Source: Saururus chinensis (Eukaryota; Streptophyta; Magnoliopsida; Piperales; Saururaceae). Taken from it: DNA of 64,000 nt. Of the stretch, positions 34,037 to 45,970 are shown in pieces; positions within the stretch are counted from its first letter, which is position 1, and each line of letters begins with the position of its first letter. The notes under the pieces are model-generated. The model was not told where the DNA came from. It was given only the letters and a program-made list of their open reading frames with translations, and did not search any database. The translations under genes were made by a program, and so were the position numbers. The stretch lies in NCBI GenBank assembly GCA_035235625.1, contig CP141140.1, positions 49,533,351 through 49,597,350 on the forward strand, in the 5' to 3' direction.

Positions 34037-35153
34037 CACTAGTAGTAATAAAAGTGTCGCTAATACTACTACTATTATTGACTTTTTTCTTTGTGTCGCT
34101 AATATAATTTTTTTTGCAATGATTTATTAACTGTTGATAATAATAAATTATTAGCAACACTTTATAAAGCGTCGCTAATATAACATATTTTAAAAAAATA
34201 AAAAAATTTATTAGCGACGCTTCGTTGTACGTATCTAAAAAGAAAAAATAAGTTTTTTTTATTAGTGATTCTTTTGAAAGCTTTGTCAATAAAAAAATTA
34301 AAAACATTATTAGTGACACTTTCAAAAGCGTCACTAATAATAATTTTTTTTAAAAATAATAAAAATAATTATTAGCAACGCTTTCAAAAGCATTGCTAAT
34401 AAAAAATGAAATCCCACCTCCAGAGGGATTTTGAGGAGGGGAGCCAGAGTCCGACACCCCTACTCTGGCAAGGGAAGGAGAGGAAAGGGCTCTTGACTCG
34501 TGCCGGAGGAGCCCGAGCCCCTCCTAAGGCAGTTAGTGGACTCAGGGGGGCTCCAGTCGAGGAGCCCGATCCCCTCCTTCAATTCCTCAGAGGCGGGTAG
34601 GAGGGGGGAAGGAGCGGACCGAGCCAAGGTAGATGTTGCATAGTTGGGCAGTAGGGGTAGACTGGGTAGTAGCGGAAATGAGATCAACAAGTGGAAACAG
34701 GGGCAATTGGCAGCCAGAGGGGGGAAGGTTGGGGATAATTACCGTGGGGCAAAAAAATCACGGGTGCATGCAAAATTTCACGTGTGCGCCAATTTTTTTA
34801 GTGAAGCGTAGCTAAAAAAAGCGCTTTTGTGACGCTTACAAGGAAGCATAGCAAATAGTCATATAGTGCTGACGATTTCTTGTAAGCATCATAAATTGGC
34901 ATATATTTGTGCTGCTTCTTATATTTGCAATTATTTGCGACGGTTATAGCTAAGCGTAGCAAATAAATCCAATATTTACGACACTCAATCATAAGCATTG
35001 CTGATACTACTATTTTTAAGAAAATCCTTTCTCTCCTCTCTCTCTCTCCTCTCGTCTCTCTCTTCTATTTCTATCCTCACTTGCTCTATCTCTTCTCTCT
35101 ATCTTCTTTCTCTCCTTTATTCTCTCTCTCTCCTCTCTCTTGCCCCTCCCTCT
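33933..35153. mobile_element. CACTA-type transposon fragment
   Basis: The left terminus CACTGCAAGAAAAAAAACTA is followed by hairpin arrays of ATTAGCGACGCTT/AAGCGTCGCTAATA type (34020-34400), a GC-rich block (about 34400-34760), more arrays (34800-35000) and a CT-rich tract (35025-35153). It is cut by the LTR starting at 35154; no right terminus is seen. Confidence 0.75.
34400..34765. other. GC-rich block inside CACTA fragment
   Basis: An abrupt GC-rich island with GGAGCCCGA repeats (GGAGGAGCCCGAGCCCCTCC, later GAGGAGCCCGATCCCCTCC). Short frames on both strands are not convincing genes. It could be captured genomic DNA. Confidence 0.55.
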
Positions 35154-36459
35154 TGTCACACCTTGGCACACTCCACCCCTGACCCGAACTAGGTTCAAGG
35201 ATGAAGCGGTATGCAACACGACCAAGTAGAGTTGGAGTGCAGAAGACTTAACCCATCATTGGGTGAACACACAATGGAGTAAGAGCATGAGCACTTTGTT
35301 CAAAAACTAATAGAGCAAAATAAATGACTACTACTTAATGTCTTCATTCACACATACCCACATCAACTAGTCATCACTTAAAAATAAGTCAACAAGAGCT
35401 AAACAAGTCTAAGCCAACAATGACTAAACATAGTGTTAAGTAAATCAAATGTATAAGTTCATCATAACAAAAATCTAAACTAAGATAACACCAAGCATTC
35501 ATAACCCCCCTCAATGAACGTGGTCATCCTACGGAGCTTCAAGGCTTCCCCATACGTAGACTTAGGTTGTAACGGACACATACACACAACGAAGCTTCAT
35601 AGTTCATCACGTGTAAAACAGAATAAAACATATATTTATAATTAATTTGGATCGGGCCAACGTTACCTTGTCGTTGGTTACCTACGTACATATTGGATAT
35701 TATTCAACATGATCGGATCCAAATGTAGTTCTACCTAACAGCTAATACATACAACAAACATAAAAAAAATCATATACGTTAAAATATGTATATACTGATA
35801 TTTAATTGGAGTTATACAAAAACTTGTCATATATTGAAGTCAAGCGGAAGTTAACAAGTCAATGAAATCATACATCTCGCTCAACCACATAGTGGAATCA
35901 AAACCACATAACACGTCTCACTCCATCACTGAGCCGAGACCGAACACACACACACCACACGTCTTGCTCTACCCTATAGCAAGACGGATCATAAACATGT
36001 CACATCAAAGCATAGCAGATTAGAGCACAAAGGATCATGGCATAACATAGCACGCATCCTAATTTAGCACATGCAGCTTTATATTTTAAACGGGATGCCA
36101 AAAATACTTACTCCCCTCATGTCTTGTATGGTAACGGTATTCGGATTTGTTCGTTGCTTCTTGGCGTCCTCTCCTTAGGATCCAAAGGCAGTAGATGGAG
36201 CTTTCTCTAACCTCCATGCGTTCCTCATCTTGCACTGAAAAACTACATACAAACGTTCTCCTTGCTGGAAACTCTTCTCGTTTTCTATGCCAGTGGGCGG
36301 CAGACAGAACCCCCCCTACTCAGGGATGTTCCTCACACATCATGGCTCTTCAGTGGAAGACAGAGCCTCCCCTACTCTAGATTGCTTATCTTGTTGTGGC
36401 CTGGCAACTTCGGACGGAACCCCGTCTTGCTCCTGGCCTCTTTTTCTTACTCCGGTTCT

Positions 36460-36865
36460 CGAGGACGAAGGGCAGGGCTTCTCCTTGTCTCAGGGCATTT
36501 CCTCCTCATTCGAATCGCCAACTTTGAAAATGGACCCCTCCATCGCATAGGACACACTCAATTTAGTCAAAAACGCCTCTTGGACGGACTAAATCAAAGT
36601 TAAGATGATCATAAATAGAGAAGAAGAAGTTTGTCGGTGCTCGAGGAAACGGGCAGAACGTCTCCTTGTCTCGGGGCGTTTCCACCTCATACTATCACCA
36701 ACCCCTCCATTGTGTAGAGCACACTCGATTTAGTCAAGAACGCCTCTTCGATAGACTAAATTGGAGCTAGGATGCTCAGAAACAAAGAAAACAAAATTTG
36801 TCAGTGCTCGAGGACAACAGGAAGAACATCTCCTTGTTTCGGGGCGTTTCCTCCTTATATGGTCT
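36460..36865. repeat. Imperfect tandem repeat, 160-190-bp unit, about 3 copies
   Basis: Each unit holds CTCGAGGACRACRGGMAGAA-like sequence, CTCCTTGTYTCGGGGCGTTTCC, then CACACTCRATTTAGTCAA and GCCTCTTSGAYRGACTAAAT. The homologous array lies at 44640-45150. Confidence 0.8.
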
Positions 36866-37074
36866 CCAAATCATTTAAGCAGGTGCCACAGTGTGCTGAA
36901 CATTTCGGTGGGCGTTACTGTTTCGGTGCGCCGGGGGCCTATAAAACTGCCATTTTCTCCTATTTTTTGACAGATCTTCTCCTCCCGTCGTTTTTTGCTG
37001 CGTGCGTACCATGCGACAACCATGTTACTTGCACCACTGTCACGCGTGCCTCGCACGCGTCGTACGCACCTCTT

Positions 37075-37079
<5 letters not shown>

Positions 37080-37109
<30 letters not shown>
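37080..37109. repeat. (TA)n microsatellite
   Basis: About 15 uninterrupted TA dinucleotides between CTTGTT and CCAAATC, inside the LTR. Confidence 0.95.
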
Positions 37110-37110
<1 letters not shown>

Positions 37111-37448
37111 AAATCTTCAAACGCACATAACTTCCTACCCGGGATTCGGATTCACACGTTCTTGGTACCGTTGGACTCGTATCGATGAGCCCTTCAACAA
37201 TAACCCACTTAAAGAAATATATCATGCTCTTCCTAAGTGGGTCTCGCCTATTTTCTATGCTTCTCGAAGATCGTAACTTTCAGTCCCGACCTCCGTTTCA
37301 TCTGTTCTTTGATTCGTTACGCTTGTTTCTTCAAGCTCTACTCATATATAGAGGTTTCAAAGGTTAAAACCCTCTAAGACTCATGAAAGGTTATCTAATT
37401 ACCTTTAACCCTGGTGGCTAAACGTAATCAGAAAAGAGGGGTGTTACA

Positions 37449-39327
37449 CTCAAGATAGTGCCCATCTAAAGCACCTGCATGGCACAACATAATTGTATAA
37501 GTATAATGTACATATTACGAAGTAGAAACTAAGAACAATAAGTTAGGTATAAGTAAGAGAATGATAATTGAGGTTGGCTATGAGGAGCTTAGTTTGATAA
37601 CTTTCGAGTAAAATGATTTAGCCATAAGGTGGATGACGAAGGCTATAAGAATATGCAAGGATATATTTTGTGGTGAGTTATGATTATAAGATGGACAGGT
37701 TAAGTGAAGTTTGCTACCTTAAAGAACTGGGGTTTCAAAATGGGATTAGCTTCAGATTGATCAGTGGAAGACTGTAAGATTGAATATTTTAATAGCATAT
37801 TTGTACCTACATAAATTACTTAATTCAAACTTGAGTTATAAACAAAGCTAATATGATAGCAGTGTGAGTTTGAGACTTGGGGGTTTCGACAGATTAAGTT
37901 ATGTGTTTGAGCTAGCTAATAATGAGTCAGTTGAGTATTTCTCATGTCTTGCAATGGTGTTTAATTATACTATGGGATGTTGTCTATATGTTGTATTTAA
38001 TCCCAAACATTTGATGCTCTATTGAGAGCAACATATATTTTTTATTTTGTCTTGGTAGTATATTAAGCTCAGGTGTTTGATGCTTTATTTAGAGCGCTAC
38101 ATATTTTTGCCCTTTGTCGACACTGTATAATTCTATCAAAGAGTGGTAGTGAAAGATTCTGGCCTAAGAGTGGCACTGTATGGCCCATAAAGTGTGGGCA
38201 TTTGCACGCTCAAGTAAGTAGTATCATGTATCTGCTCTTACCTGTTTCATCATATGCCCCATAAGCATTGAGGTGCCTTGCCTTCAAAAAAGTCTATGGC
38301 ACATAGTTATTCCTTCGAGGTTAAGGTGATGCCCCAGTGATATTCCAATCCATTTCGATGCTAGAGCATATTAATTATAATGAGCTTCAGTGGTAGATAT
38401 TATGTATACAACTATATAAGTAAGTAAGTTTCTAAGTGTAAGATTCTGAGTAAAGACTATAAGAGTAATTTTCTGAGCAAAATTATAAGCGTATGTTTCT
38501 GAACAAGACTATAAGAGTAAGAATTTGAGTAAGTTGGTACGAGTAAGGCTGTAAGAATGTTCTAAGTAAGACTATAAGTGTAAAGATTGTACGAGTATGA
38601 CCATAAGTGTAAGGATATCTTGCATGATTATATGTGTATGTGCATGGTTTTGATGTATGGTGAGGTTTGATAATATATGCCTGCATGTTTCATGTTTGAG
38701 TTGCATGTATACATTTATGTATAGACTTACAGAGTTCACTATTTAGAATTCCCCTGCCGAGTATTTCCTACTAAGTATTTTTCTACTAAATATGAAAATA
38801 CTAATTTTTTCTCTTTTTAGCCCCGATGTTCGGGAGGCTTTTGCAGTGTTGTGATGGAGAGCTCCTTGAGATGGACTTATTTCCATGGGTGGATTGAATT
38901 TCATTGGTTCATGTATACTATCCGACTCATTGTGAGTCTTTATTTTTGCCATGATCTAATGTATTAGGAAAAATAAGAATTAAAATATTTATACTATATC
39001 AACTTATAATTTGGATTAGATTATAGACTATATATGGGACTTATACTCAGGGATGTCTGGGATAAATTTGTATTTAAAGCTCATGATTATGACAATTTAT
39101 TTCAAACCATTGTTTTCTTATAGCACCTAAGAACATTTGGCTTGACCATACGATGTTCAATTGAAAATGAAATTTTATATGGAAAAAATGAATGTGTGAT
39201 TTTTTAAATTATAAAACTGTTTTCACAGGTTTCGTATTCGCCATTTTTTTCAATTTATAGTCATTATATCGCAAAAAGTTTTAATAATATTTTAAAAAAA
39301 TATGTTAAAAATTCTCGGGCAATACAT
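37449..39327 (+). mobile_element. Fragment of the giant LTR, opposite orientation
   Basis: In reverse complement it matches the first 2.3 kb of the solo LTR at 56997. It ends in CGGGCAATACA at 39327 (the counterpart of TGTAACGCCCG), and contains GTTTGAGACTTGGGGGTTTCG, GGTGAGTTATGA and a CATAAGGTGGATGACGAAGG stretch. It is more diverged than the other two copies. It abuts the LTR at 35154-37448 directly, so its other half was lost or displaced. No primer site follows 39327. Confidence 0.75.
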
Positions 39328-39329
39328 TA

Positions 39330-39815
39330 GTGGCTTTCAACTATTTGCCTTGTAGAAACCAATTGCCTTCTGTTGGTTTCTATGGTGAATGTAAATTTCA
39401 AATGGCCTTGGAATATTTAGTCTACCATTCAGGAAATCAATGCATTGAAGGATTTACAGCACATATCAATTCAACACATCTTTAGAGAAGCAAATTGTAT
39501 GTCTAATTGTTTGGAAAATATGGTTTTTGAAACATAGTCTTCAAATGTTTTCTTTTTCATTCCACCTCATTTCTGTAGTTTGAAAGGAATTCATTTCACT
39601 AGTTTTTCAAATTTGTGGAACATCTACTTTCGCTAATGTTAGGCTCTTTCACGGATGCTACATCTCATATTTGGAGTCTTATGCTTCTTTTATGTTGCTC
39701 ATTTTTTATTCTAATGGCTTGGCCGGATGCCGTCCCTTTTGAAAGCTGCTTTATGTTTTAATATATAGGCATGGGTCTGCCTTAAACCCCACATCCAAAG
39801 AAAAAAAATCGTTTT
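39330..39815 (+). pseudogene. LINE remnant, RNase H region
   Basis: A frame at about 39382-39535 reads MVNVNFKWPWNI, a stop, then STIQEINALKDLQ and SIQHIFREANCMSNCLENM. The QHIFREAN...CLEN pattern is the end of the RNase H domain in plant L1-type LINEs (H-x-x-R-E-x-N-x-x-A-D). It has decayed: the Asp is replaced. An A-rich stretch near 39800 may be the old 3' tail. Confidence 0.6.
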
Positions 39816-40279
39816 TAAGTTGTTTGGAAATTTCTCAAATCTAATTCTCAAGTGGAGTCATTTTCTACAATATGGCATAAGCATCAAGAAATTAAATATT
39901 AGTTATTTGCTTGGGCATGATGGTCAATTATGGACTGTTTGCTTTGGATAATGTTGCCAAAAGGGATTTCAACTTGCAAGTAGGTGGCTTTATGTCACAG
40001 CCAAGAGGAGACTAGGAGCCTACATCTTTTATTATAACCATTCTCCAGGAGAGTTTGCAAATTGATTTTGTTCAAATGATAGATAATGAGAAGTATTTTC
40101 CGCTACTTTTTTTTATCAAGTAAAAGGGGAGAGAACTCCCTTCTGTTAAATCAAGTGGGCAACAAAGTCATGAGACAATAAAATGAAAATTACATACTCC
40201 AACTTTCAGCAATGAAAAGAAATTCACCAACAATCTTAGAAAGATGAGGAATTTTAGTTACATAAATTTTAACTTAACT
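39816..40279. other. No gene seen; probable decayed LINE or unknown repeat
   Basis: No reliable protein similarity. It lies between two LINE remnants in opposite orientation. Confidence 0.4.
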
Positions 40280-40720
40280 TCCACGCTGCATAAAAAGAGA
40301 TCTCTTGTAAATTCTCTCATTTATGAAGACGGGATTGTTTTTCTCTCTCCATAGAAAGTAGATAGCACAATTCATGAAAAGCTTTAGAAGCAATCCTAGA
40401 TCGAGAATAGAATAACTAAGGAAATGAATAAGTTAAAGGGCTTGCCAAAGCCTGGGCTTGATTACAAGAAATGTCCAGGATAAAAAAAACTAAATATAGA
40501 ACTTATAATCTATTTAGTGTAGCCACAAGAAAAGAATATGCGTTAGGCCATTTCAATATCGGCCTTACAAAGGATACATCTCTTAACAATATAAATACCT
40601 CTTACTTGATTTTTATCCAAGGTGAGAAAACGGCCATGTAAAATCACCCTCTACTTAGAAGGCGAAATGAAATGGATCCTCCGGTTTATAAAATGGAACT
40701 CTTACACAACCATTCTTCTT
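40280..40720 (-). pseudogene. LINE remnant, zinc-binding RT region (zf-RVT)
   Basis: The minus strand reads HGRFLTLDKNQVRGIYIVKR, then CILCKADIEMA, a stop, and RIFFSCGYT. Further on it reads AIYFLWREKNNPVFINE. These are the conserved features of the zinc-binding region after reverse transcriptase in plant LINEs (L-T-x-D, C-x2-C, E-x2-H-x-F-x2-C, and the W-x-x-R-N-x-x-x-F segment). The usual His is Arg here and several stops interrupt the frame. Confidence 0.72.
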
Positions 40721-41543
40721 AAAAATTTGTTTGTGAGTCTTTGTTTGGAGTGAAATTAGGAAGCTGTTGAATTTTTTAAAGAAATGAGAGAAAGCCTCCT
40801 TGGTTGCCGCAACAATCTTGGCTCAAACTAGACATGTTATAGAAGCTTTTATCTTCAAGGGCCAGATTCAGCGTAAATGTTTGTTTTCAAGACGACTTAT
40901 GGAGTAGCTAGCATTTCTTTTTTAATTAGGAGTAATTATTGTTTCTTTTGGTGTTTTTTCTGGCTTCGTCCTCTTGAGGAGTTTCTTTTGTTCACTATCA
41001 GAAGAGTCCAAATATATTGAGAGTCTTCTTGTACTCTTCCTTTTTTAGTTAACAAAATTCTTTAAGAGCATGGCTATATGAACCCTAAGAAACTCTCGCA
41101 TCCCGCAAAAACCTAAAAAATTCTAGCACATTTTTTTGTATACTTCCTCCTACTGCCCATAGGCCGTGGAAAGGGGAAGAGGCCCAAGGGAGAACAAGTC
41201 GTCTTCCTACTCCCCAAGCTCCAACCAAGAAGCACAATTTTTTTGGGTACCTTAGGTTGCGAAAGAAGGGAAAGGATTTGATTACCCTTCTCGCATCGTG
41301 CCTGGACGACAGTTTGATTTGGACCCATTCCGCGTCTTCCACCCCTACACCTTAAATGGAGTTGGGAGATACAGAGTAAAGGAGATTAGGGGACGTAGGA
41401 GTTTTTTAATTATTAAAAAAAAGAGTTGCTAATCAGGCCGATATAGTTTGACTTAAGAGTCTTCGTTGATGGGAAAGCCATGTTCTTATTTTAACGAGGA
41501 TTCATATCCATTCGCACATAAAGTCCAATCTCCTGTAACCAAC
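40721..41543. other. Intergenic, downstream of first BAHD gene; possible LINE 3' tail
   Basis: 40960-41060 has a plus-strand phrase ending GTACTCTTCCTTTTTTAGTT AACAAAATTCTTT, like the 3' ends of plant LINEs. The overlapping minus-strand frames at 41085-41342 show no recognisable domain. No other feature. Confidence 0.45.
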
Positions 41544-42884
41544 TTACAATTTGCTAATAATCAAGGGTTTCCTCTCAAGAGAAAAAACAATATCCTTGAA
41601 ATAGACAGCATCCTCTGGATGAAGTGCTACGACAACATCCACACCACCTTTCTTAGAGCAAGAAGGAATGAAAATCATCAAACCTTCAATAGCTAGGTAT
41701 GCAGGAAAAAAGGCACATGGGCAACCCCCTCCAAAATCAATCTCATGGAACTTGAACCCTAACCAGCTATCAACCTCCACATTCGGATATATCGAGCTAT
41801 CCATCTCCGGTACTGCCTTTGCAAGCTTCTGCCCCTTGTTTGATTGCCCAAAGTCAATGAACGACTTGAAGTACCCATCATTGATTTCAGCTACCGATTC
41901 ACGAATCATGCTGGCAACAGATGAGTAGCTTCCATGTAGCAAGTCTTTGGCTTTTAATGTTGGGTGAGCCCAAAGCACCAAATTGCCAAAGTACTCCCTG
42001 GGGATGGCTGGTTTGATCCTATACCGACCACTCACAGCCACCCTCGCATGGGTGAGCTCATCCCCTTGGAGTCTTCTAGCTAAGGTGAGCTTCTTCCACA
42101 TGTGGGCAAGGAGGCACTCAAAGGTACTAAAAGAGTGGCCGGTCTGCTGGTCTGGGCTCTCAATCTTCAGCTTCTTTATGAAATCAGCAGAGAAATGCAC
42201 GACCAAGTTCTCAATAGGTGTTGCAGCTTCATGGGAAGTGGCTGGGGAAGGAGAAGTGATATCACTAACACTACTGCAAAATTCACGCTCAAGGTGATTG
42301 AATCTATGTGCCGGACGTTCACTAAGGTTCATTAGAGCGGAGCGATCATGGTAAGGTAATGGGGTCATGTTCACACCTCGGGCAAGCTGTGACCATGCAA
42401 CAACGAAGGAGCTCATGGACTCCCCATCGGCAAGCCGGTGGTGGCCAGACATGCCCAAGACCACCCCTCCACACTCGAACTGGTTGATCTGGACGTGGAG
42501 CAACTCCTCATGGTTTTCTTGAGCCGGGTGCAAGGATCTTATCTTGGTGGATGGCTGGAGTGGGAGAATCTCATCCAAAGTGGACGATACTTGCGTTTCT
42601 ATTACTCGAACGCCGGCATTGTTAAGGAGAACGCATGGCTGACCTTGCTTGTCAAGCACGAGACGTCCGGCGAAGTGCTGGAAGTAGTTCAAGGCCTGGG
42701 AGAGGGAGGCTTTTAGGGTGTCATTTGTGGGCATTGGTGGCCGGAACACGTAAACAATGGCAATGTGACAGTCAAATGTGGCCTTGTCGAAGATGGTAAG
42801 TGGTATTTTTGTATTTGCTGAGGAGTTTGTGTGTAGAGAAGCAGATGCTTTCAAGATGGTGTTGCTCACAATCTCGACTGCCAT
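41544..42884 (-). CDS. BAHD acyltransferase, amine N-hydroxycinnamoyltransferase-like (copy 1)
   Basis: An intact intronless 446-residue protein, the normal length for plant BAHD enzymes, which transfer acyl groups from CoA thioesters to alcohols or amines in the cytosol. The catalytic HxxxD motif is HRLAD (residues 149-153). The structural DFGWG motif appears as DFGGG (383-387), a change known in some members. The N terminus (PLTIFDKATFDCHIAIVYVF, 28-47) and the LNNAGVRVIE segment match the agmatine/tryptamine coumaroyltransferase branch, so an amine acceptor is most likely, but substrate cannot be set from sequence. No signal peptide or membrane segment is seen. The start is the first ATG and is shared with copy 2. 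A TATA box lies 72 bp upstream. Confidence 0.95.
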   Translation of the reverse strand: MAVEIVSNTILKASASLHTNSSANTKIPLTIFDKATFDCHIAIVYVFRPPMPTNDTLKASLSQALNYFQHFAGRLVLDKQGQPCVLLNNAGVRVIETQVSSTLDEILPLQPSTKIRSLHPAQENHEELLHVQINQFECGGVVLGMSGHHRLADGESMSSFVVAWSQLARGVNMTPLPYHDRSALMNLSERPAHRFNHLEREFCSSVSDITSPSPATSHEAATPIENLVVHFSADFIKKLKIESPDQQTGHSFSTFECLLAHMWKKLTLARRLQGDELTHARVAVSGRYRIKPAIPREYFGNLVLWAHPTLKAKDLLHGSYSSVASMIRESVAEINDGYFKSFIDFGQSNKGQKLAKAVPEMDSSIYPNVEVDSWLGFKFHEIDFGGGCPCAFFPAYLAIEGLMIFIPSCSKKGGVDVVVALHPEDAVYFKDIVFSLERKPLIISKL

Positions 42885-42955
42885 TTCTCACAGTTTTTCA
42901 GAGCAAGATTAGGCTTTGCTGTTGGTGTGGGTGGATATAGGTGTTCATGGGTTAG

Positions 42956-42963
42956 TATTTATA
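42956..42963 (-). promoter_or_regulatory. TATA box of BAHD copy 1
   Basis: Minus-strand TATAAATA 72 bp before the ATG. The same motif in the same context (CTACTATAAATA) precedes copy 2. Confidence 0.75.
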
Positions 42964-43984
42964 GTAGGTGATGAAGCCACCCTTATAGATTATTTCAAAC
43001 GAACTATTAAATTAGATACGTTAAAAGACTGTTTCTACTTTTTCTAATATTTGCTCTTCCAACTGAAGACTTTGATTTCTGCATAGTTTTTCACCAGATA
43101 AACCGAACCTACCCAAAGGGTCTTTTGTTTTATAATTGCTGTTTGGATGCAGTGGATTGAAACTAGCTACGTATCAAACATATACGCATTATCTCCCATT
43201 AAACAACAAAGTTCAATTTACTGAGTGCAGTCCAATACTCCCCAGGTTTCTACCTATAATTGACTAATGAAGATTGAAAATCTTGTCCTGATGTGCTCCA
43301 ATGAGTGCGCTGACCAATGACCATGCTTGGCGCGTTACTTCACCTATGCTTTCCCATAGCACGCTTGCACCATGCAAGGTTACTTGTGTGGGGCCCATGT
43401 ATCGGGCCCACATTCTTGCCAGCTTGCTTATGTTTTAGCTAGCACTACTCTCGAGATCAAGAAATATCTCAGTTAATGCGCTATCTTAGAAGTTTGTCTT
43501 TAGTTTTTTTAACCGTAATTCAAAATATACAAAGAATAATACTAAGGCAGCAAAGCCTCCCTAATATTGAGCATGAATTAACACAAATAGAACCGAAAAA
43601 CTATCTTAGAAACTAAGGGAAAATAGTAACATAGGAGCTAGATACAGAAGCAAAAGATAAAATTGATTGAAAAATAACATAACTAAAATTTGGCCTTCAG
43701 TCGACCTTCCTTTTTTTTCCGTTTTCTTCAGCATTCAAAGAAGTTTGCCCAATGAACTTGTTAAAAATAACATTATATAATCTGTCATCATTATTGCATG
43801 ATTTTTATTTGAATTATCATGAATAGAATTAGAAGAGAATGCAAAAAAAAAAAAGCTACTTAAGGAAAATGCAGCACATAAAATTGAGAACATATACTTT
43901 TTTGGATGAGTAGTTGCCACTTCGATCTGTTTTAGCCTATCCCACCTCCCTTATATTTCGAGGATAGAGATCAGCGTGGGTGTA
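42964..43984. other. Upstream region of BAHD copy 1, no gene
   Basis: The first 60 bp before the TATA resemble the copy 2 promoter, and similarity fades further upstream. The rest is AT-rich with no recognisable gene or repeat. Confidence 0.5.
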
Positions 43985-44599
43985 CTATAAGCATTGCTAA
44001 TAGTTATTAACGATGAATATAAAGCGTTGTTAAATTCGTCAATAAAACAGTCATTGCTACTGCATATTAGCAATGCTTAATTAAAGCGTCGCTAAAAGTA
44101 TAGTATTAGCAACGTTTATAAAGCGTCGCTATTAGTATAGTATTAACGGCGCTTTTTATTAAGCGTCACTAATATTATAGTATTAGCGACGTTTATAAAG
44201 CGTTGCTAATAAAAAAATATTTTAATTTTTTTTAAAATAAATTAAATAAATAATTATTAGTGATGCTTGTTAGTAAACGTTGTTAATACGATAGTATTAA
44301 TGACGTTTGCTTAAGCGTCACTAATGTGTATAATTATTTTAAAAAATATTAAAAAACTTTTATTTATAAATAAAAATAATAATTTAACACTATTAGCGAC
44401 ACTTGATCAGTGCATTGCTAATATCATAAAAAATAATAAAATACAATATTAGCGACGCTCTTGCAGAGTGTCAGTAAAATAAATTAAATAAAAAAAATCA
44501 CTCAATAAAGAAATTTTTTTTATATTACCCGGATTAGACACTGTTTGGTCGGGTCTAGAACCTAACCCACGCGCTACCGGGTCAAAAGTGACCTGCGGA

Positions 44600-45705
44600 A
44601 TAGAACCCTGTCTTGCTCCTAGCTCCTTTTTCTTACTCCTATGCTTGAGGACGACAGGCAGGGCCTTTCCTTGTCTCAGGGTATTTCTTCCTCATATGAA
44701 TTGCTAACTCAAAAAATAAACCCCTCTATCACGTAGGACACACTCGATTTAGTCAAAAACACCTCATAGACGGACTAAATCAGAGTTAAGATGATCAGAA
44801 ACGGAGAAGAAGTTCGTCGGTGCTCAAGGAAAATGGGCAGAACCTCTCCCTTTCTCGGGGCGTTTCCTCCTCATATGATCACCAACTCAAACAACGGAGC
44901 CCTCCATTGCATTGAGCAAGCTCAATTTAGTCAAAAATGCCTCTTGGATGGACTAAATCAGAACTAAGATGCTCAGAAACATAGAAAATGAAATTTGTCG
45001 GTGCTCGAAGACAATGGGCAGATTCTCTCCTTGTTTCAAAGTGATTCCTCCTTATATGGTCTCCAACTCGAAGAAAGGACCACTCCATTGTGTAGAGCAT
45101 GCTTGATTTACTTAAGAACGCCTCTTGGATGGCCTTAATCGGACTCAAAACGGTCAGACACAGGGGAAAAGAAGATCTCCCTGAAAAACTGCACAAATCG
45201 GGTATTTATAGACCCATGGCGCGCCGAAATGGTGCGCGGCACCCACAGTAACGCACAGCTTGCGCCCACGTATTACGCGGGTCACGGAAACATGGCACCC
45301 GTGGTAATACAGCGCACGCTAGTCGCGCACCGGCTTTTCTTTTTCTCTTTTTTTTATTTTTATACTCAAAACTTCAAACACGTGCAACTTTCTACCCCGG
45401 ATTCGGATTCACGCGTTCTTGGTACCGTTGGACTCATATCGATGAGCCCTTCGATGCTAACCCACTGAAAGCAGTATATCATGCTCTTTCTAAGTGGGTC
45501 CAGCCTATTTTACACTCTTCTCGAGGTCATAACTTCCGATCTCGACCTTCGTTTTGTGTGTTCTTTGAATCATTACGCTCATTATTTCGAGCTCTACTCA
45601 TATACGAAGATTTCAACCTTTGAAACTCTCTAAGACTCATTAAAAAGTTATTTAACTACCTCTAACCCCGGTGGCTAAACTTAATTAGAAATGCGGGGTG
45701 CTACA
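44600..45705 (-). mobile_element. Truncated LTR related to 35154-37448
   Basis: Matches 36416-37448 of the larger LTR, including the 160-190-bp repeats, the 49-bp box (45404-45452) and the end (TGCGGGGTGCTACA). On the minus strand it would start TGTAGCACCCCGC. The other half of the LTR is missing; about 75 bp of unrelated sequence precede it. Confidence 0.8.
45203..45210 (-). promoter_or_regulatory. Candidate LTR TATA box
   Basis: Minus-strand TATAAATA at the edge of a GC-rich block, 194 bp from the 49-bp box. This is the same order (box, GC-rich block, TATA) as in the gypsy LTR at 8467. Confidence 0.5.
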
Positions 45706-45970
45706 TCTGTCACTCTCGTCTCTCTCCGCGATCTGTCTTTTCTCGTCTCTCTCCCTTCTCTCTCTTCACTCCCCTCTCTTCTCTCTTTCTCCTCTCACTC
45801 TCTCTACCTAGTCTTCTCTCTCTCTTTCTATCTATCTCTCCTCTCTCTCTTCTCTCTCTTCTCTCTCACATCTATCTCTCACTCTCATTTTTCTCACTCA
45901 TCTCTCTCTCTTCTTACTCTCTCCCCTCCCTCTCCTAATCTCTTCTTTCTCTCTCTCTCTCTCTCGATCA
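45706..45970 (+). repeat. CT-rich tract
   Basis: A pyrimidine-rich TCTCTC tract next to the LTR end, part of the CACTA-like block. The Ser/Leu-rich frame through it is not a gene. Confidence 0.85.

Larger units (their letters stand above)
35154..37448 (-). mobile_element. LTR of chromovirus type, 2295 bp
   Basis: Starts TGTCACACCTTGG and ends GAGGGGTGTTACA. The start resembles the solo LTR at 13087, and the last kilobase matches 44600-45705. No primer site or polypurine tract adjoins it, and the flanks (CCTCT and CTCAA) do not form a duplication. It is therefore either a solo LTR with rearranged flanks or a broken element end. It holds a three-copy repeat of 160-190 bp, an (AT)n run and the shared 49-bp box (37147-37195). 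Confidence 0.75.

Noticed and set aside
35149..37453. Target-site duplication for the LTR at 35154-37448
   Set aside because: The flanking five bases are CCTCT and CTCAA, which do not match in any small shift.
41085..41342. Minus-strand frames of 71 and 85 codons downstream of BAHD copy 1
   Set aside because: They overlap in different phases and show no recognisable motif or promoter.
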